A stretch of DNA of 64,000 bases. Source: Paenibacillus anaericanus. Lineage in GTDB: Bacteria > Bacillota > Bacilli > Paenibacillales > Paenibacillaceae. The position numbers and the translations under genes are program-made. Of this stretch, positions 25,519 through 35,224 are shown piece by piece. Under the pieces are notes generated by a model. The model was not told the origin of the DNA. It made no database searches and saw only the letters and a list, made by a program, of their open reading frames with translations. The DNA lies in contig NZ_RZNY01000010.1 of the NCBI RefSeq assembly GCF_003994475.1, positions 62,001 through 126,000 on the forward strand, read 5' to 3'. How positions within the stretch are numbered: the first letter of the stretch is position 1; every line of letters begins with the position of its first letter.

Positions 25519-26853
25519 TTGGAAGGGCATGAAGAAAGTGTCACCAAACACGAGCAGTTGCTTCAGCACATCGAAGGGCTTAAGGTTGGGACGAAGATAT
25601 CAGTGCGGAAATTGGCTAAAAGCTTGGCTGTTAGTGAAGGGACGGCATATCGTGCCGTCAAGGAAGCTGAGAACCTTGGCCTTGTGATTACGAAAGAGCG
25701 GATCGGTACGGTGCGCGTGGAGAAGAAGCCACGAAATATATCCGACCAGTTATCATTCCATGACGTGGTTGAAATCGTTGAAGGGAATGTGCTGGGTGGC
25801 GGAGAAGGTTTGAACAAAACACTGCATAAATATGTTATTGGCGCGATGAAGATCGATGCCATGGCTCGATATATTGACGCAGGCAGTTTGCTCATTGTGG
25901 GAAACCGTGAGAATACCCACTCCCTTGCCTTAGAGCAAGGTGCAGGCGTATTAATAACCGGTGGTTTCGGAACAAGTAGAGAAGTAAAAGCATTAGCGGA
26001 TCGGCTGTCACTGCCTATTTTTTCTACGCGACATGATACATTTACTGTCGCCTCCATGATCAATCGAGCGCTGTTTGATAGATTGATCAAGAAAAAAATC
26101 ATGTTAGTTGAAGACATTGTTTCCACGAAGCCACGTGTGAATATGCTCAAAGTTACAAGTAACATTTCTGATTATGACCAGTTGTCATTGGAAACGGGAC
26201 AGCAGCATTTTCCTGTGGTGGATGAATGGAATCGAGTGATCGGCATTATTAGCCGTAAAGACGTGGAAGAACTGAGTGGAGATCATAGTATTGAGAAGTG
26301 TTTGACGCGGCATCCGATTACGGTAGGTATGCAAACTTCACTAGCTTCAGCTGCACAAATCATGGTATGGGAAGGGATCGACTTCTTACCTGTAGTTGAT
26401 CGCAATCGGAAGCTAGTCTCATCAGTGACACGTAGGGAAGTGTTACAGGCGATGCGTGATGCTAGGAATCAACCGCAGCTCGGAGAAACGTTTGAGCATC
26501 TGATGTGGAATGGGTTTGCTGAGGAACGGGATGAAGTAGGTAAGCTATTTTTCCACGGAATGGTTACACCACAAATGTCAAGCGATCTGGGCACCATTTC
26601 ACATGGGGTATTAACGTCGTTGATGACACAGGCAGGGCTCAGAGCTGCTAAGGATATGAGTGGAGGGGATTACGTAGTAGATAATCTAACCAATTACTTC
26701 GTCCGACCTGTTCAAATCGAGAATCCGATTGTGATTACGCCGTTTGTACTAGAAATGAGCCGCCGGGCGTGTAAGCTGGAGATTGTCATGACCCATCAAG
26801 ATCATTTGGTCTCGAAGACCATAATGACGCTGCAATCAATCGACCACGCATAA
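25519..26853 (+). CDS. ytoI: YtoI-like DRTGG-CBS-hotdog regulator
   Basis: A 444-residue multidomain protein: an N-terminal winged helix-turn-helix (VGTKISVRKLAKSLAVSEGTAYRAVKEAENLGLV, about 22-70), a DRTGG domain (about 75-190), two CBS domains (about 195-310, HFPVVDEWNRVIGIISRKDV and FLPVVDRNRKLVSSVTRREV), and a C-terminal hotdog thioesterase-like domain (about 330-440). This order matches Bacillus YtoI. CBS domains usually bind adenine nucleotides, so a nucleotide-sensing regulator is plausible, but the target is unknown. It starts with TTG after GGGAGG at 9 bases. It is convergent with ytpI, as in Bacillus. Confidence 0.88.
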   Translation: MEGHEESVTKHEQLLQHIEGLKVGTKISVRKLAKSLAVSEGTAYRAVKEAENLGLVITKERIGTVRVEKKPRNISDQLSFHDVVEIVEGNVLGGGEGLNKTLHKYVIGAMKIDAMARYIDAGSLLIVGNRENTHSLALEQGAGVLITGGFGTSREVKALADRLSLPIFSTRHDTFTVASMINRALFDRLIKKKIMLVEDIVSTKPRVNMLKVTSNISDYDQLSLETGQQHFPVVDEWNRVIGIISRKDVEELSGDHSIEKCLTRHPITVGMQTSLASAAQIMVWEGIDFLPVVDRNRKLVSSVTRREVLQAMRDARNQPQLGETFEHLMWNGFAEERDEVGKLFFHGMVTPQMSSDLGTISHGVLTSLMTQAGLRAAKDMSGGDYVVDNLTNYFVRPVQIENPIVITPFVLEMSRRACKLEIVMTHQDHLVSKTIMTLQSIDHA

Positions 26854-26888
26854 CAAGATGAAGTTTATATTATAGAGGTTACTCTACT

Positions 26889-27188
26889 CTATTCCGCCTT
26901 ACGACGCGAGAACATGCTATGATTGCGAATCCCTGCGAAGATGTTAAACGCACCAAGCACCATAAACAGAGCTCCAATCACAACGCGAAGTGATGAACCG
27001 CTGAACACAAACATTTGAATCAGAGCTAGGACGATGAGCATGGATCCCATACTAATGTTCATTTTGGCGGCGTAAAGTCCACGAAGTGCTCCGTCGAGCG
27101 ATCTGCGGGACCGGAAACTGAAAACTAGTGAACTGATACAAGAAATGATTAGTCCAGCGTACAACACGTATTGAATGATCTGTGTCAT
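26889..27188 (-). CDS. ytpI: YtpI-like membrane protein
   Basis: A 99-residue protein with three hydrophobic segments (about 5-25, 45-65 and 67-88) and a basic C-terminus. Its length and the FSFRSRRSLDGALRGLYAAKMNISMGSMLIVLALIQMF core match the YtpI family next to ytoI in Bacillales. No function is established. An AGGAGC site precedes the ATG. Confidence 0.8.
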   Translation of the reverse strand: MTQIIQYVLYAGLIISCISSLVFSFRSRRSLDGALRGLYAAKMNISMGSMLIVLALIQMFVFSGSSLRVVIGALFMVLGAFNIFAGIRNHSMFSRRKAE

Positions 27189-27224
27189 GAGATTAGAGGC
27201 TCCTTTTTATATAATCTATCTTTC

Positions 27225-27306
27225 CAGCTCAAAACCATAATTAGAGCTTGTGAAAACAGCTATTCACTCTACTGTTTTTTCAAGAAATAGTTTAAGTTTT
27301 GAGCTG
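27225..27306. repeat. 82-bp nested imperfect inverted repeat
   Basis: The outer arms CAGCTCAAAAC (27225-27235) and GTTTTGAGCTG (27296-27306) are perfect. A second pair (CTTGTGAAAACAG at 27247-27259, CTGTTTTTTCAAG at 27272-27284) lies inside with two mismatches. It occupies the gap between ytrI and ytpI and lacks a T run like a terminator. Confidence 0.55.
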
Positions 27307-27339
27307 TATTTCTATTATTAATTATTGTAGCATGAAAAA

Positions 27340-27837
27340 TCAGCTCCGGACATAAGGCTTCATATCTACCCAGACTTGCAGTACGCCTTCACTAACCAGC
27401 ATCGTCTTGATTTGAATACTGTATTCCTTATCGCGAACGGCGTAAATTTTCTTGTTTAATAACGTTCGGGTCATTTTGGCATCGGAATCGATTTCAAAAA
27501 TGCTTCTACCACGAAGTACTTCAAGTTCCTCATGAAGTTGTTGCATGACTTCTTTGACGGCGAGTGAATCAAGCGGAGGATCACGTTCTTCTACGGTCAC
27601 TTTGATTTCTTTGATCACCGTTGATCGTTTGCTATATTTCTTCAGTGTTTTATTGTCTTCTTCAGCCTGATGGAGCTGAATTTGTAGATCCTTGTTCTGT
27701 ATCCATAAAGTGTTGTAGCTTGTCTGATAAATAACATTGTAAGCAACACTTCCTACAACCATTCCTAATACGAATATGGCAACAACCTGCATGAACCTCC
27801 GGAACCCTTTTAGTGTCGGTCGGTTGGTTCCATTCAT
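27340..27837 (-). CDS. ytrI: Sporulation membrane protein YtrI
   Basis: A 165-residue protein with one N-terminal membrane helix (about 16-40), a coiled-coil-like segment (NKDLQIQLHQAEEDNKTLKKYSKR) and an extracytoplasmic C-terminal domain (about 75-165). In Bacillus subtilis YtrI and YtrH are sigma-E-dependent proteins needed for efficient sporulation. ATG 27837 overlaps the ytrH stop as ATGA and has GGAGG 8 bases upstream; the GTG-type start 24 bases earlier lies within ytrH and is less likely. Confidence 0.88.
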   Translation of the reverse strand: MNGTNRPTLKGFRRFMQVVAIFVLGMVVGSVAYNVIYQTSYNTLWIQNKDLQIQLHQAEEDNKTLKKYSKRSTVIKEIKVTVEERDPPLDSLAVKEVMQQLHEELEVLRGRSIFEIDSDAKMTRTLLNKKIYAVRDKEYSIQIKTMLVSEGVLQVWVDMKPYVRS

Positions 27838-28163
27838 CCCCGACTTCCTCCACACATCCATCTCACAAGTTCCGAGCCCATGTGGGCACCCATAAAGGCA
27901 AAAAGCAGATACAGAATCTGCTTGATCGCTGGAGATAAGTTTCCATCAAAGAAATTGCTTTCGATAACTCGCATGGGGTCAATGGTTCCCCCAACCGCGG
28001 CAGCTAGCGCCCATATTTTGATGCGATCGGCAACATCTAACATGGTCTGAGTTGGTGGTTGTAGGGATACTACAGCTCCGATTCCACCAACCATTGCCCC
28101 TCCCAGTACGATGCCAAAAGCGATAAAAAAGTCCATGACTGCTTTGGTTAAGAACGTACTCAT
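27834..28163 (-). CDS. ytrH: Sporulation protein YtrH
   Basis: A 109-residue protein with hydrophobic segments near residues 10-33 and 82-100 and the characteristic FIAFGIVLGGAMVGGIGAVVSLQPPTQTM start. YtrH is a mother-cell membrane protein of the sigma-E regulon in Bacillus, encoded with ytrI next to dnaE, the arrangement seen here. The ATG is preceded by AAAGGGGA. Confidence 0.9.
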   Translation of the reverse strand: MSTFLTKAVMDFFIAFGIVLGGAMVGGIGAVVSLQPPTQTMLDVADRIKIWALAAAVGGTIDPMRVIESNFFDGNLSPAIKQILYLLFAFMGAHMGSELVRWMCGGSRG

Positions 28164-28314
28164 CTTTGCTAATTCCCCTTTCAGCGAATGATCGTCGCCG
28201 GGCCAAGTTTCGCTTGTCCGGTCCTACTACCTATTCTATGGGCGCATTTGAGCTATGTATGATAAAATATTTTATAGATAATATAGATTTATTTTCCCGA
28301 AAGGAATGGAACTT

Positions 28315-31300
28315 ATGGACGGCTTTGTTCATCTGCACGTGCACAGCGAATATAGCCTGCTGGATGGCGCCGCCCGGCTTGAAGATCTCGTGAAGAAAGC
28401 TGTTGACTCTGGCATGAAGGCGCTAGCGTTGACGGATCACGGGGTGATGTACGGGGCGGTTCCTTTTTATAAATTATGTAAAGCCAACGGCATTAAGCCG
28501 ATTATTGGATGCGAAGTGTATTTTACCTCGGGGTCTCGTAAGGAACGAGGCAGCCGTAAGGATCAGCCAATTCATCATTTGATTCTACTTGCCAAGGACG
28601 AAACCGGTTACCGTAATCTCATGAGACTCTGTTCGATTGGGCATTTGGAAGGATTCCATTACAAACCTCGGATTGACTGGGATGCACTGGAGCGTCATAG
28701 TGAAGGGCTTATTTGTCTGAGCGCCTGTCTTGGCGGAGAAGTCCCGCAGCATTTGTTGCATGGCCGATATGAGGAAGCAAAGAAAGCGGCCTTGCGCTAT
28801 CAAGCAGTTTTTGGTGATGATTTCTATTTGGAGTTACAGGATCACAGTATCCCGGAACAGAAACGAGTGAACCCTGAACTCGTGAAATTGTCCCTGGAAA
28901 CAGGAATTTCCCTTGTTGCTACAAATGATGTTCATTATCTCGGCAGAGAAGATGCCGAGGTTCAAGATGTACTTATTTGCATCGGAACAGGCAAAACGGT
29001 GGACGATGAGGACCGGTTCAAGATGACGACGAACCAATTGTATTTTAAAACAGGAGCCGAGATGGCGGCTTTGTTTCCTCATATTCCCGAAGCCATTGTG
29101 AATAGTGGACTCATCGCAGATAAATGTAATTTAGAGCTAGAATTTGGTCGTCACATTCTCCCTGCTTATTCTCCGATCCCTGATGAGATGAACGCGGAGT
29201 CTTATTTGGCCGCACTTTGTGAGAAGGGACTTTCAGATCGATATAGTCATCTCGAAGCATGGAAGGATGATGAGGAACAGAGCAAGCTTCGGCAGCGTTT
29301 GAATTATGAATTGGAAGTCATCCGCAATATGGGGTTCTCTGATTATTTTCTAATCGTGTGGGATTTCATTGCCTTTGCGCATCGTGGTGGCATAGCTACA
29401 GGACCTGGGCGGGGGTCTTCAGCGGGGAGCATAGTCGCTTATGTCCTGAAGATAACGGATGTTGATCCAATGAAGTATGCGCTGTTGTTTGAACGTTTCT
29501 TGAACCCAGAACGGATTACGATGCCCGATATTGATATCGACTTTAGTGATGAACGACGAGATGAAGTCATCGCTTATGTATCGGAAAAATACGGATCAGA
29601 ACATGTAGCACAAATAATTACGTTTGGTACGATGGCAGCTCGGGCTGCGGTTCGTGATGTTGGACGAGCACTTAATGTTCCGTTCGGTGAAGTGGACAAG
29701 GTAGCGAAGCTTATCCCGGGTAATCTAGGGATGACGATACAACGTGCATTGAAAGAGAGTACAGACCTGAAGGCTCTGTATGATGGTCAGGCACGGATCA
29801 AAGTATTACTTGATATGGCTATGAAGGTGGAGGGCATGCCACGACATGCGTCTACACATGCTGCAGGTGTCGTGATTTCACGTGATCCATTGACTGATGT
29901 CGTACCTCTACAAACGGGGAGCGAAGGAACGGCGCTTACGCAATACTCCATGGAGAACCTAGAAGCAATAGGTCTACTTAAGATGGACTTTCTTGGTCTA
30001 CGTACCCTATCTATCATAGAACGGTGTATGTCTTGGATCGGAGAGGAACTAGGAAGTGTACCTGACTTTAAGTTAATCCCAGATGATGATGAGCTAACTT
30101 ACGCTATGCTAGGACGCGGGGAGACGACCGGAGTATTCCAATTGGAGTCTGCGGGGATGCGGCGTGTATTGCGTGATTTGAAACCATCAGAGTTCGAAGA
30201 TATTATCTCTGTTCTAGCATTATATCGTCCGGGTCCAATGGAATTTATTCCGAAATATATTGCGGGTAAACATGGAGAGATTACTGTGGATTATCCTCAT
30301 CCGGATCTGCAACCGATTCTCAAAGACACACACGGTATTATCGTGTATCAAGAGCAAATCATGCAAATTGCATCTAGGATGGCTGGCTTCTCGCTCGGCG
30401 AAGCCGACCTGCTAAGACGTGCGGTATCGAAGAAGAAGCGGGAAGTGTTGGACGAACAACGTAGTCATTTTGTAGCCGGAAGTAAGGTTCAGGGTTATAC
30501 CGAGGACGAGGCGAATGTAGTGTACGATATGATTGTCAAATTTGCCAATTATGGATTTCCACGTGCTCATGCCGCCGCTTATGGTGTTCTTGCGTTTCAG
30601 ACTGCTTATTTAAAGGCACATTACCCCGTACATTTTATGGCCTCGATGCTTACGGCTGTAATGGGCAATCATCGCAAAGTTGCAGAATATATTCTCGAAT
30701 GCCGTCGAATGGGGATAACGGTAATGCCACCAGATGTTAATGAAAGTGGCGTGTTATTTACACCTCAGGTGCAGCATATGAATGATAACGTAGCGAGCGC
30801 AGATGTTGAAATTAAGGGTAAGAATGGGATGGAAGAACCGGATGAAGAGCCCGCTACGGTAGGTGTTTCTTCAACTGGAACTACCCTCGGAGTGATTCGC
30901 TTCGGTCTTGCAGCAATCAAAAATGTGGGGACACAGGCAATGGAAAGTATTCTGCATGAGCGTCTTGAAAGACCTTTTGATAGTCTGCTTGATTTCTGCC
31001 GCCGTGTCGATTTACGCGCATGTAATAAGCGAGTGATTGAATCACTCATTCAAGCTGGTGCATTCGATTCTTTGCCAGGACACCGTGCACAATTGCTCGC
31101 AATGCTCGATGAAAGTGTTGATGCGGCTCTGAAATGGCGTAAGGAAAGGGATGATTTACAGATCCAATTATTTGATTTTGTGGAAACACCTAACTGGGAC
31201 ATCCAATATCCGAATATTCCAAGTTTCTCTGTAGGTCAGCAATTGGATCTGGAACGTGAGCTCTTGGGGTTGTACCTGTCGGGCCACCCGCTCGATGATT

Positions 31301-32091
31301 ATGATGATTTGCTTGATCAAGAAGGAATTGATCGATTAATGGAGCTTGCAGAAGCGCCGGATGAGAGCCGTAAAATCGTCGCTGGTATGGTCGTTACGGT
31401 AAAGACTATTATGACCAAGCAAGGAAAAGCCATGGCCTTTATGGAGCTTGAAGACCAGATTGAACGCTGCGAAGTCGTGCTATTCCCTGAAGTATGGCGG
31501 CGCTGCTCAGCGTTGATTGGCAAAGGGGCGTTGCTCGCACTTCGTGCCACGGTCCAGCAGCAAGACGAGGGCTTCAAGCTGCTGGCTGATGAGGTGGTGG
31601 CACTGGACGCGCAGAATCTCACGCAATTGCAGCGCGCTGCTGCTGCTCGTGGCCCTGCGCGGGGGCCAGCGCGAGGGGGCAACGGTGCTGGCAAGCCGCC
31701 AACGTCTGCTGCAACGAAGGCGCGCAAGGGCGAGGACACAGCGCTGCCCCCTGCAATAGCAGGCAATGAGCCGTCCCCCGCGACCGAAGGGACCGGTGGG
31801 GGAGACGCGGTGAGCGTACCGCCGTCTACGCAGCAGCAGGGCAGGCACGAGCGGAAGACGCAGGCACAGCGCGTCTTCATTAAGATTGCGGCCGCGAAGG
31901 AGAATGCGGCCCTGCTTGAGAAGCTGAAGGCGCTACTTGCGCTCCATCAGGGTCCTATGGGGACCGTGCTCTTCTACGAAAGCACCGGCAAGCTGCTCGC
32001 TTTGAATGAGCGTTATAGCATTAAGCCGTCACCTGAATTGTTCAGTCATATGGAGGACATGCTGGGTCCAGATACCGTAAAAGTAAAATAG
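28315..32091 (+). CDS. dnaE: DNA polymerase III alpha subunit DnaE
   Basis: A 1258-residue replicative polymerase. The N-terminal PHP domain begins FVHLHVHSEYSLLDGA and holds LTDHGVMYG. The palm carries PDIDIDF (D405, D407), and GPGRGSSAGS and the finger segment RPGPMEFIPKY are present. An OB-fold follows. Two insertions stand out: an acidic loop near residue 850 and a Pro/Ala/Gly-rich linker (about 1112-1185) before the last domain, in a stretch of unusually high GC. In low-GC Gram-positives DnaE extends primers beside PolC. ATG 28315 is preferred to 28306 because AAAGGA abuts the earlier ATG. Confidence 0.95.
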   Translation: MDGFVHLHVHSEYSLLDGAARLEDLVKKAVDSGMKALALTDHGVMYGAVPFYKLCKANGIKPIIGCEVYFTSGSRKERGSRKDQPIHHLILLAKDETGYRNLMRLCSIGHLEGFHYKPRIDWDALERHSEGLICLSACLGGEVPQHLLHGRYEEAKKAALRYQAVFGDDFYLELQDHSIPEQKRVNPELVKLSLETGISLVATNDVHYLGREDAEVQDVLICIGTGKTVDDEDRFKMTTNQLYFKTGAEMAALFPHIPEAIVNSGLIADKCNLELEFGRHILPAYSPIPDEMNAESYLAALCEKGLSDRYSHLEAWKDDEEQSKLRQRLNYELEVIRNMGFSDYFLIVWDFIAFAHRGGIATGPGRGSSAGSIVAYVLKITDVDPMKYALLFERFLNPERITMPDIDIDFSDERRDEVIAYVSEKYGSEHVAQIITFGTMAARAAVRDVGRALNVPFGEVDKVAKLIPGNLGMTIQRALKESTDLKALYDGQARIKVLLDMAMKVEGMPRHASTHAAGVVISRDPLTDVVPLQTGSEGTALTQYSMENLEAIGLLKMDFLGLRTLSIIERCMSWIGEELGSVPDFKLIPDDDELTYAMLGRGETTGVFQLESAGMRRVLRDLKPSEFEDIISVLALYRPGPMEFIPKYIAGKHGEITVDYPHPDLQPILKDTHGIIVYQEQIMQIASRMAGFSLGEADLLRRAVSKKKREVLDEQRSHFVAGSKVQGYTEDEANVVYDMIVKFANYGFPRAHAAAYGVLAFQTAYLKAHYPVHFMASMLTAVMGNHRKVAEYILECRRMGITVMPPDVNESGVLFTPQVQHMNDNVASADVEIKGKNGMEEPDEEPATVGVSSTGTTLGVIRFGLAAIKNVGTQAMESILHERLERPFDSLLDFCRRVDLRACNKRVIESLIQAGAFDSLPGHRAQLLAMLDESVDAALKWRKERDDLQIQLFDFVETPNWDIQYPNIPSFSVGQQLDLERELLGLYLSGHPLDDYDDLLDQEGIDRLMELAEAPDESRKIVAGMVVTVKTIMTKQGKAMAFMELEDQIERCEVVLFPEVWRRCSALIGKGALLALRATVQQQDEGFKLLADEVVALDAQNLTQLQRAAAARGPARGPARGGNGAGKPPTSAATKARKGEDTALPPAIAGNEPSPATEGTGGGDAVSVPPSTQQQGRHERKTQAQRVFIKIAAAKENAALLEKLKALLALHQGPMGTVLFYESTGKLLALNERYSIKPSPELFSHMEDMLGPDTVKVK

Positions 32092-32101
32092 AGAAAAAAT
32101 T

Positions 32102-32142
32102 AGGTCCGTTCTTCGATAATTAATCGGAGTTCGGACTTTTTA
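32102..32142 (+). terminator. Terminator of dnaE
   Basis: GTCCG (32104-32108) pairs with CGGAC (32132-32136), with an inner TTCGAT/ATCGGA pairing, followed by TTTTTA. Confidence 0.7.
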
Positions 32143-32268
32143 ATGAACATTTTGGGAACCTCGCGCATACACTTAGGAACACGATAGGACAAAGTCCGAA
32201 ATCATTATTCTGGTGGAAGTTGAAAATGGACTATTGCAGAATTCTGACGAGAATGCGGAGGGATAATC

Positions 32269-32766
32269 ATGTCATTTGAAATTGCGGAAGCCCAGTTGCT
32301 TCGTAGAGGTGTTAAACTTGGAGATATTGCGGAAATAGTACATTCACTACAAATTGTATATAATTCGGAACTAACGTTGGAAGAATGTCTGGACAGTGTT
32401 AAGGCCGTGTTGCACAAGCGTGAGGTGCAGTACACTTTATTTACGGGAATTGCTCTAGATGAATTAGCAGAGAAGAAGTTGCTTCCTGAGCCATTGCAGG
32501 CCATTATGGAGGCAGACGAACCACTTTATGGAGTAGATGAGACGATGGCGCTCGGAATCACAAGTGTATTCGGCATGATCGGGCTAACTAGCTTCGGCTA
32601 CTTGGACAAGGTTAAGCCTGAAATTATTGGTAGGTTGAATGATATGGGAGAGCAAATTCATGTGTTTCTAGATGATTTGGTGGCGGGTCTTGCCGCCGCT
32701 GCCTCGGCACGGATCGCTCACAAGAGTCCGAAGGCTAACGATTATCAATCCCCAAAGCAAGTTTGA
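32269..32766 (+). CDS. pgpA: Phosphatidylglycerophosphatase A-like protein
   Basis: A 165-residue protein of the PgpA/YutG family. LRRGVKLGDIAEIVHSLQ and the ALDELAEKKLLPEPLQAIMEADEPLYGVDETMALGITSVFG segment fit the soluble YutG-type variant of Firmicutes, which lacks the multiple membrane helices of E. coli PgpA. The predicted reaction is dephosphorylation of phosphatidylglycerophosphate to phosphatidylglycerol, but activity of the soluble form is less certain. GGAGGG precedes the ATG. It is a stand-alone unit between two hairpins. Confidence 0.8.
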   Translation: MSFEIAEAQLLRRGVKLGDIAEIVHSLQIVYNSELTLEECLDSVKAVLHKREVQYTLFTGIALDELAEKKLLPEPLQAIMEADEPLYGVDETMALGITSVFGMIGLTSFGYLDKVKPEIIGRLNDMGEQIHVFLDDLVAGLAAAASARIAHKSPKANDYQSPKQV

Positions 32767-32788
32767 AGCACGGGCTGGTCATCGGATG

Positions 32789-32812
32789 AAGGCCGGGAAA
32801 TCCGGCCTTTGG
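32789..32812 (+). terminator. Hairpin after pgpA-like gene
   Basis: AAGGCCGG (32789-32796) pairs with CCGGCCTT (32802-32809) around GAAAT. Only a weak T run follows. Confidence 0.6.
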
Positions 32813-32907
32813 TATTTGTTGCGGGAAATTTGAAAATTATGTTATCATTATTCTATTAAACGGGTAAACGGGCTCAGAAGTAAAGGTAAGGGGGCTTAGG
32901 AAAGGAC

Positions 32908-33096
32908 ATGTGGACAGTCATTTATATTGCGCCTACCGCGAAAATTACAGATATGATTAAAATGAGACTCACAGAAGAAGGCTTTCTTGTCCAAACACGT
33001 CCCGTCAATTTATCAAAACAGCAGTTTGAGATTTTAGTTCCTTCAGGAGAACTTGAGGAAGTTCAAGAAGTATTAAATTTAATCCTTCATCCCTGA
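32908..33096 (+). CDS. Small conserved protein upstream of accD
   Basis: A 62-residue protein (MWTVIYIAPTAKITDMIKMRLTEEGF, VNLSKQQFEILVPSGELEEVQEVLNLIL) with a beta-alpha-beta-beta-alpha pattern typical of ferredoxin-like signal-transduction folds such as DUF2007. I recall similar proteins in front of accD in Paenibacillus, sometimes carrying a glutamate decarboxylase label that this length cannot support. It lies 81 bp before accD and is probably in the same transcript, where it might modulate acetyl-CoA carboxylase; that is speculation. Confidence 0.65.
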   Translation: MWTVIYIAPTAKITDMIKMRLTEEGFLVQTRPVNLSKQQFEILVPSGELEEVQEVLNLILHP

Positions 33097-33177
33097 GGAA
33101 GGAGTAGGCAAATCATCGAACAATAGATCCTTGACTGTAGATGTAGCCAATAAATTTACGGCTGAAGAGGTGTAGTT

Positions 33178-34071
33178 GTGTTTAAAGATTTGTTTCAGAA
33201 GAAGAGGAAATACGCGACCATTCCTTCAGAGCGCCTAGGAAGCAATGATAGTTCGCAATCGCAAGATCGTCCAAAGCGTGAAGTTCCAGAAGGTTTGATG
33301 AATAAGTGCGGCAACTGCGGCAGCATTCAATATAGTAAAGAACTGGAGAAAAATTTAAAGGTCTGTCCTTCATGTGGATATCATATGCGGTTAAACGCCA
33401 TGGACAGAATTAAGTTCACTGTGGATGAGGGCACCTTTGTCGAATATGATGAAGATTTGGTCTCGGTGGACCCGCTTACATTTCCTGGATATGCCAGCAA
33501 GCTGGAACAGCAGACTCTGAAATCGGGTCTACGTGAAGCCGTTATTACTGGGCAAGGAAGCATCGGTGGATTTGAAGCAGTTGTTGCCATTATGAGCTTT
33601 GATTTCTTCACAGGTAGCATGGGTTCAGTTGTGGGTGAGAAAATTACACGAGCCATCGAAGCTGCAATTGAGAAGTCTCTTCCGTTAATTATCTTCTCCA
33701 CCTCTGGTGGTGCACGGATGCAGGAGAGTATTCTCAGTCTAATGCAGATGGCTAAGACTAGTGCGGCACTGTCACGACTCCATGAAGCAGGTGGGCTATA
33801 TATTTCGGTCATTACGGATCCAACAACAGGAGGCGTATCGGCCAGCTTTGCTATGCTTGGAGACATTATTATAGCTGAGCCTGGAGCGGTATTCGGTTTT
33901 GCCGGAAGAATTGTTATTGAGCAAACCATTCGCCAGAAGCTTCCTGACGACTTCCAGACAGCGGAATTCAATCTAGAGCATGGCCAGCTTGATCTGGTCG
34001 TCCACCGTAAAGAGATGAGAGCAATGCTTTCCAAACTGCTTGATTTGCACGGTGGGAAGGGAGGAGTCTAA
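33178..34071 (+). CDS. accD: Acetyl-CoA carboxylase carboxyltransferase subunit beta
   Basis: A 297-residue protein. The four-cysteine zinc ribbon is visible as C44-x2-C47 and C63-x2-C66, and the carboxyltransferase core follows ([40 protein letters not shown]). With AccA it transfers carbon dioxide from biotin to acetyl-CoA, making malonyl-CoA for fatty-acid synthesis. It starts with GTG after GAAGAGG. The stop directly precedes the accA start, so the two are coupled for equal expression. Confidence 0.96.
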   Translation: MFKDLFQKKRKYATIPSERLGSNDSSQSQDRPKREVPEGLMNKCGNCGSIQYSKELEKNLKVCPSCGYHMRLNAMDRIKFTVDEGTFVEYDEDLVSVDPLTFPGYASKLEQQTLKSGLREAVITGQGSIGGFEAVVAIMSFDFFTGSMGSVVGEKITRAIEAAIEKSLPLIIFSTSGGARMQESILSLMQMAKTSAALSRLHEAGGLYISVITDPTTGGVSASFAMLGDIIIAEPGAVFGFAGRIVIEQTIRQKLPDDFQTAEFNLEHGQLDLVVHRKEMRAMLSKLLDLHGGKGGV

Positions 34072-35103
34072 GTGGCTGGGGAATTACCTTTTGAGAGCCC
34101 ACTAGTTAAGCTGCGTGAGAAGATTCAAGAACTTGAGCAGTTTGGTAGCGAGAAGGAAATCGATTTCGGCGATGAAATTGCGCGGTTGGAAGAACGCTAC
34201 CGTCAACTTGAGGAAGAGATATACACCAATATTTCGCCCTCACAGAAGATGCATGTGGCCAGACTTCATCAACGCCCTACTTCGCTAGATCTGATTCAAC
34301 TAATATTTAATGATTTCGTCGAATTGCATGGTGACCGTTTGTTCGGGGATGATAAGGCTATCGTTGGTGGAATAGCCAAGCTGAACGATATACCAGTTAC
34401 GGTATTGGGACAGCAACGTGGCAAAGACACCAAAGATAATATTGTACGTTTCTTTGGAAGCGCACATCCCGAGGGTTTCCGCAAGTCGATGCGACTCATG
34501 CAGCAAGCTGAAAAGTTTGGTCGTCCGATTGTGACGTTTATCGATACAAAGGGAGCCTATCCGGGTATTACCGCTGAAGAGAGAGGGATCTCGGAAGCGA
34601 TTGCCCGCAATTTAATTGGTATGGCGAAACTTCGTGTGCCTGTCATTTGTGTTGTCATTGGTGAAGGGGGGAGTGGTGGAGCTCTTGCGCTAGGCGTGGG
34701 CAACCGCGTTCTGATGCTAGAAAATGCCATTTACTCTGTAATTTCACCTAACGGTGCTGCCTCCATTTTGTGGAAGGATGCTTCCAAAGCAGATCAAGCT
34801 GCAGAAGCGATGAAGATTACCGCTCAAGATCTTCTTGAAATGGAAGTTATTGAAGGTATTATTCCTGAACCACGTGGAGGAGCCCATCGAGATTATGAAG
34901 CTACTGCTTCGGCAATCAAGAATGCTCTGCTTCATCATTTTGAAGAACTAGCACTTCTTGGTCCGGACGAGCTTGTCGAAGATCGTTATCGGAAATTCCG
35001 TAAGATTGGACAATTTTCCGAAGGCGGCAAAATAAACCACCACAAAAAGGAAGAAAAAGAAGAAGTAACTATTATAGAATCGCCTTTAGTGGGTAATGAA
35101 TAG
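34072..35103 (+). CDS. accA: Acetyl-CoA carboxylase carboxyltransferase subunit alpha
   Basis: A 343-residue protein starting with a GTG immediately after the accD stop, with GGGAGGAG within the end of accD. Signatures: [12 protein letters not shown], the substrate region [43 protein letters not shown] and the oxyanion glycine run [21 protein letters not shown]. The C-terminal tail is charged and extends past the usual end of about 320 residues. Confidence 0.96.
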   Translation: MAGELPFESPLVKLREKIQELEQFGSEKEIDFGDEIARLEERYRQLEEEIYTNISPSQKMHVARLHQRPTSLDLIQLIFNDFVELHGDRLFGDDKAIVGGIAKLNDIPVTVLGQQRGKDTKDNIVRFFGSAHPEGFRKSMRLMQQAEKFGRPIVTFIDTKGAYPGITAEERGISEAIARNLIGMAKLRVPVICVVIGEGGSGGALALGVGNRVLMLENAIYSVISPNGAASILWKDASKADQAAEAMKITAQDLLEMEVIEGIIPEPRGGAHRDYEATASAIKNALLHHFEELALLGPDELVEDRYRKFRKIGQFSEGGKINHHKKEEKEEVTIIESPLVGNE

Positions 35104-35224
35104 TAAGATTGCATTATTTGAGAAGAATATGACGAATATCCTATACAAATCGAACGAACTATAGTAAATTTAGTTGTTGGTAAAGGTGATAATAGAGAGA
35201 ACTAATAAAACGGAGGAAACCCAA

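Noticed and set aside
25563-26165. 200-codon minus-strand frame within ytoI
   Set aside because: Shadow of a multidomain protein with recognised HTH, DRTGG and CBS motifs; no start signals on the minus strand.
31317-31880. Minus-strand 187-codon frame within dnaE
   Set aside because: It is an artefact of high GC, which lowers stop frequency in the other frames; it has no binding site and a composition opposite to the dnaE linker.
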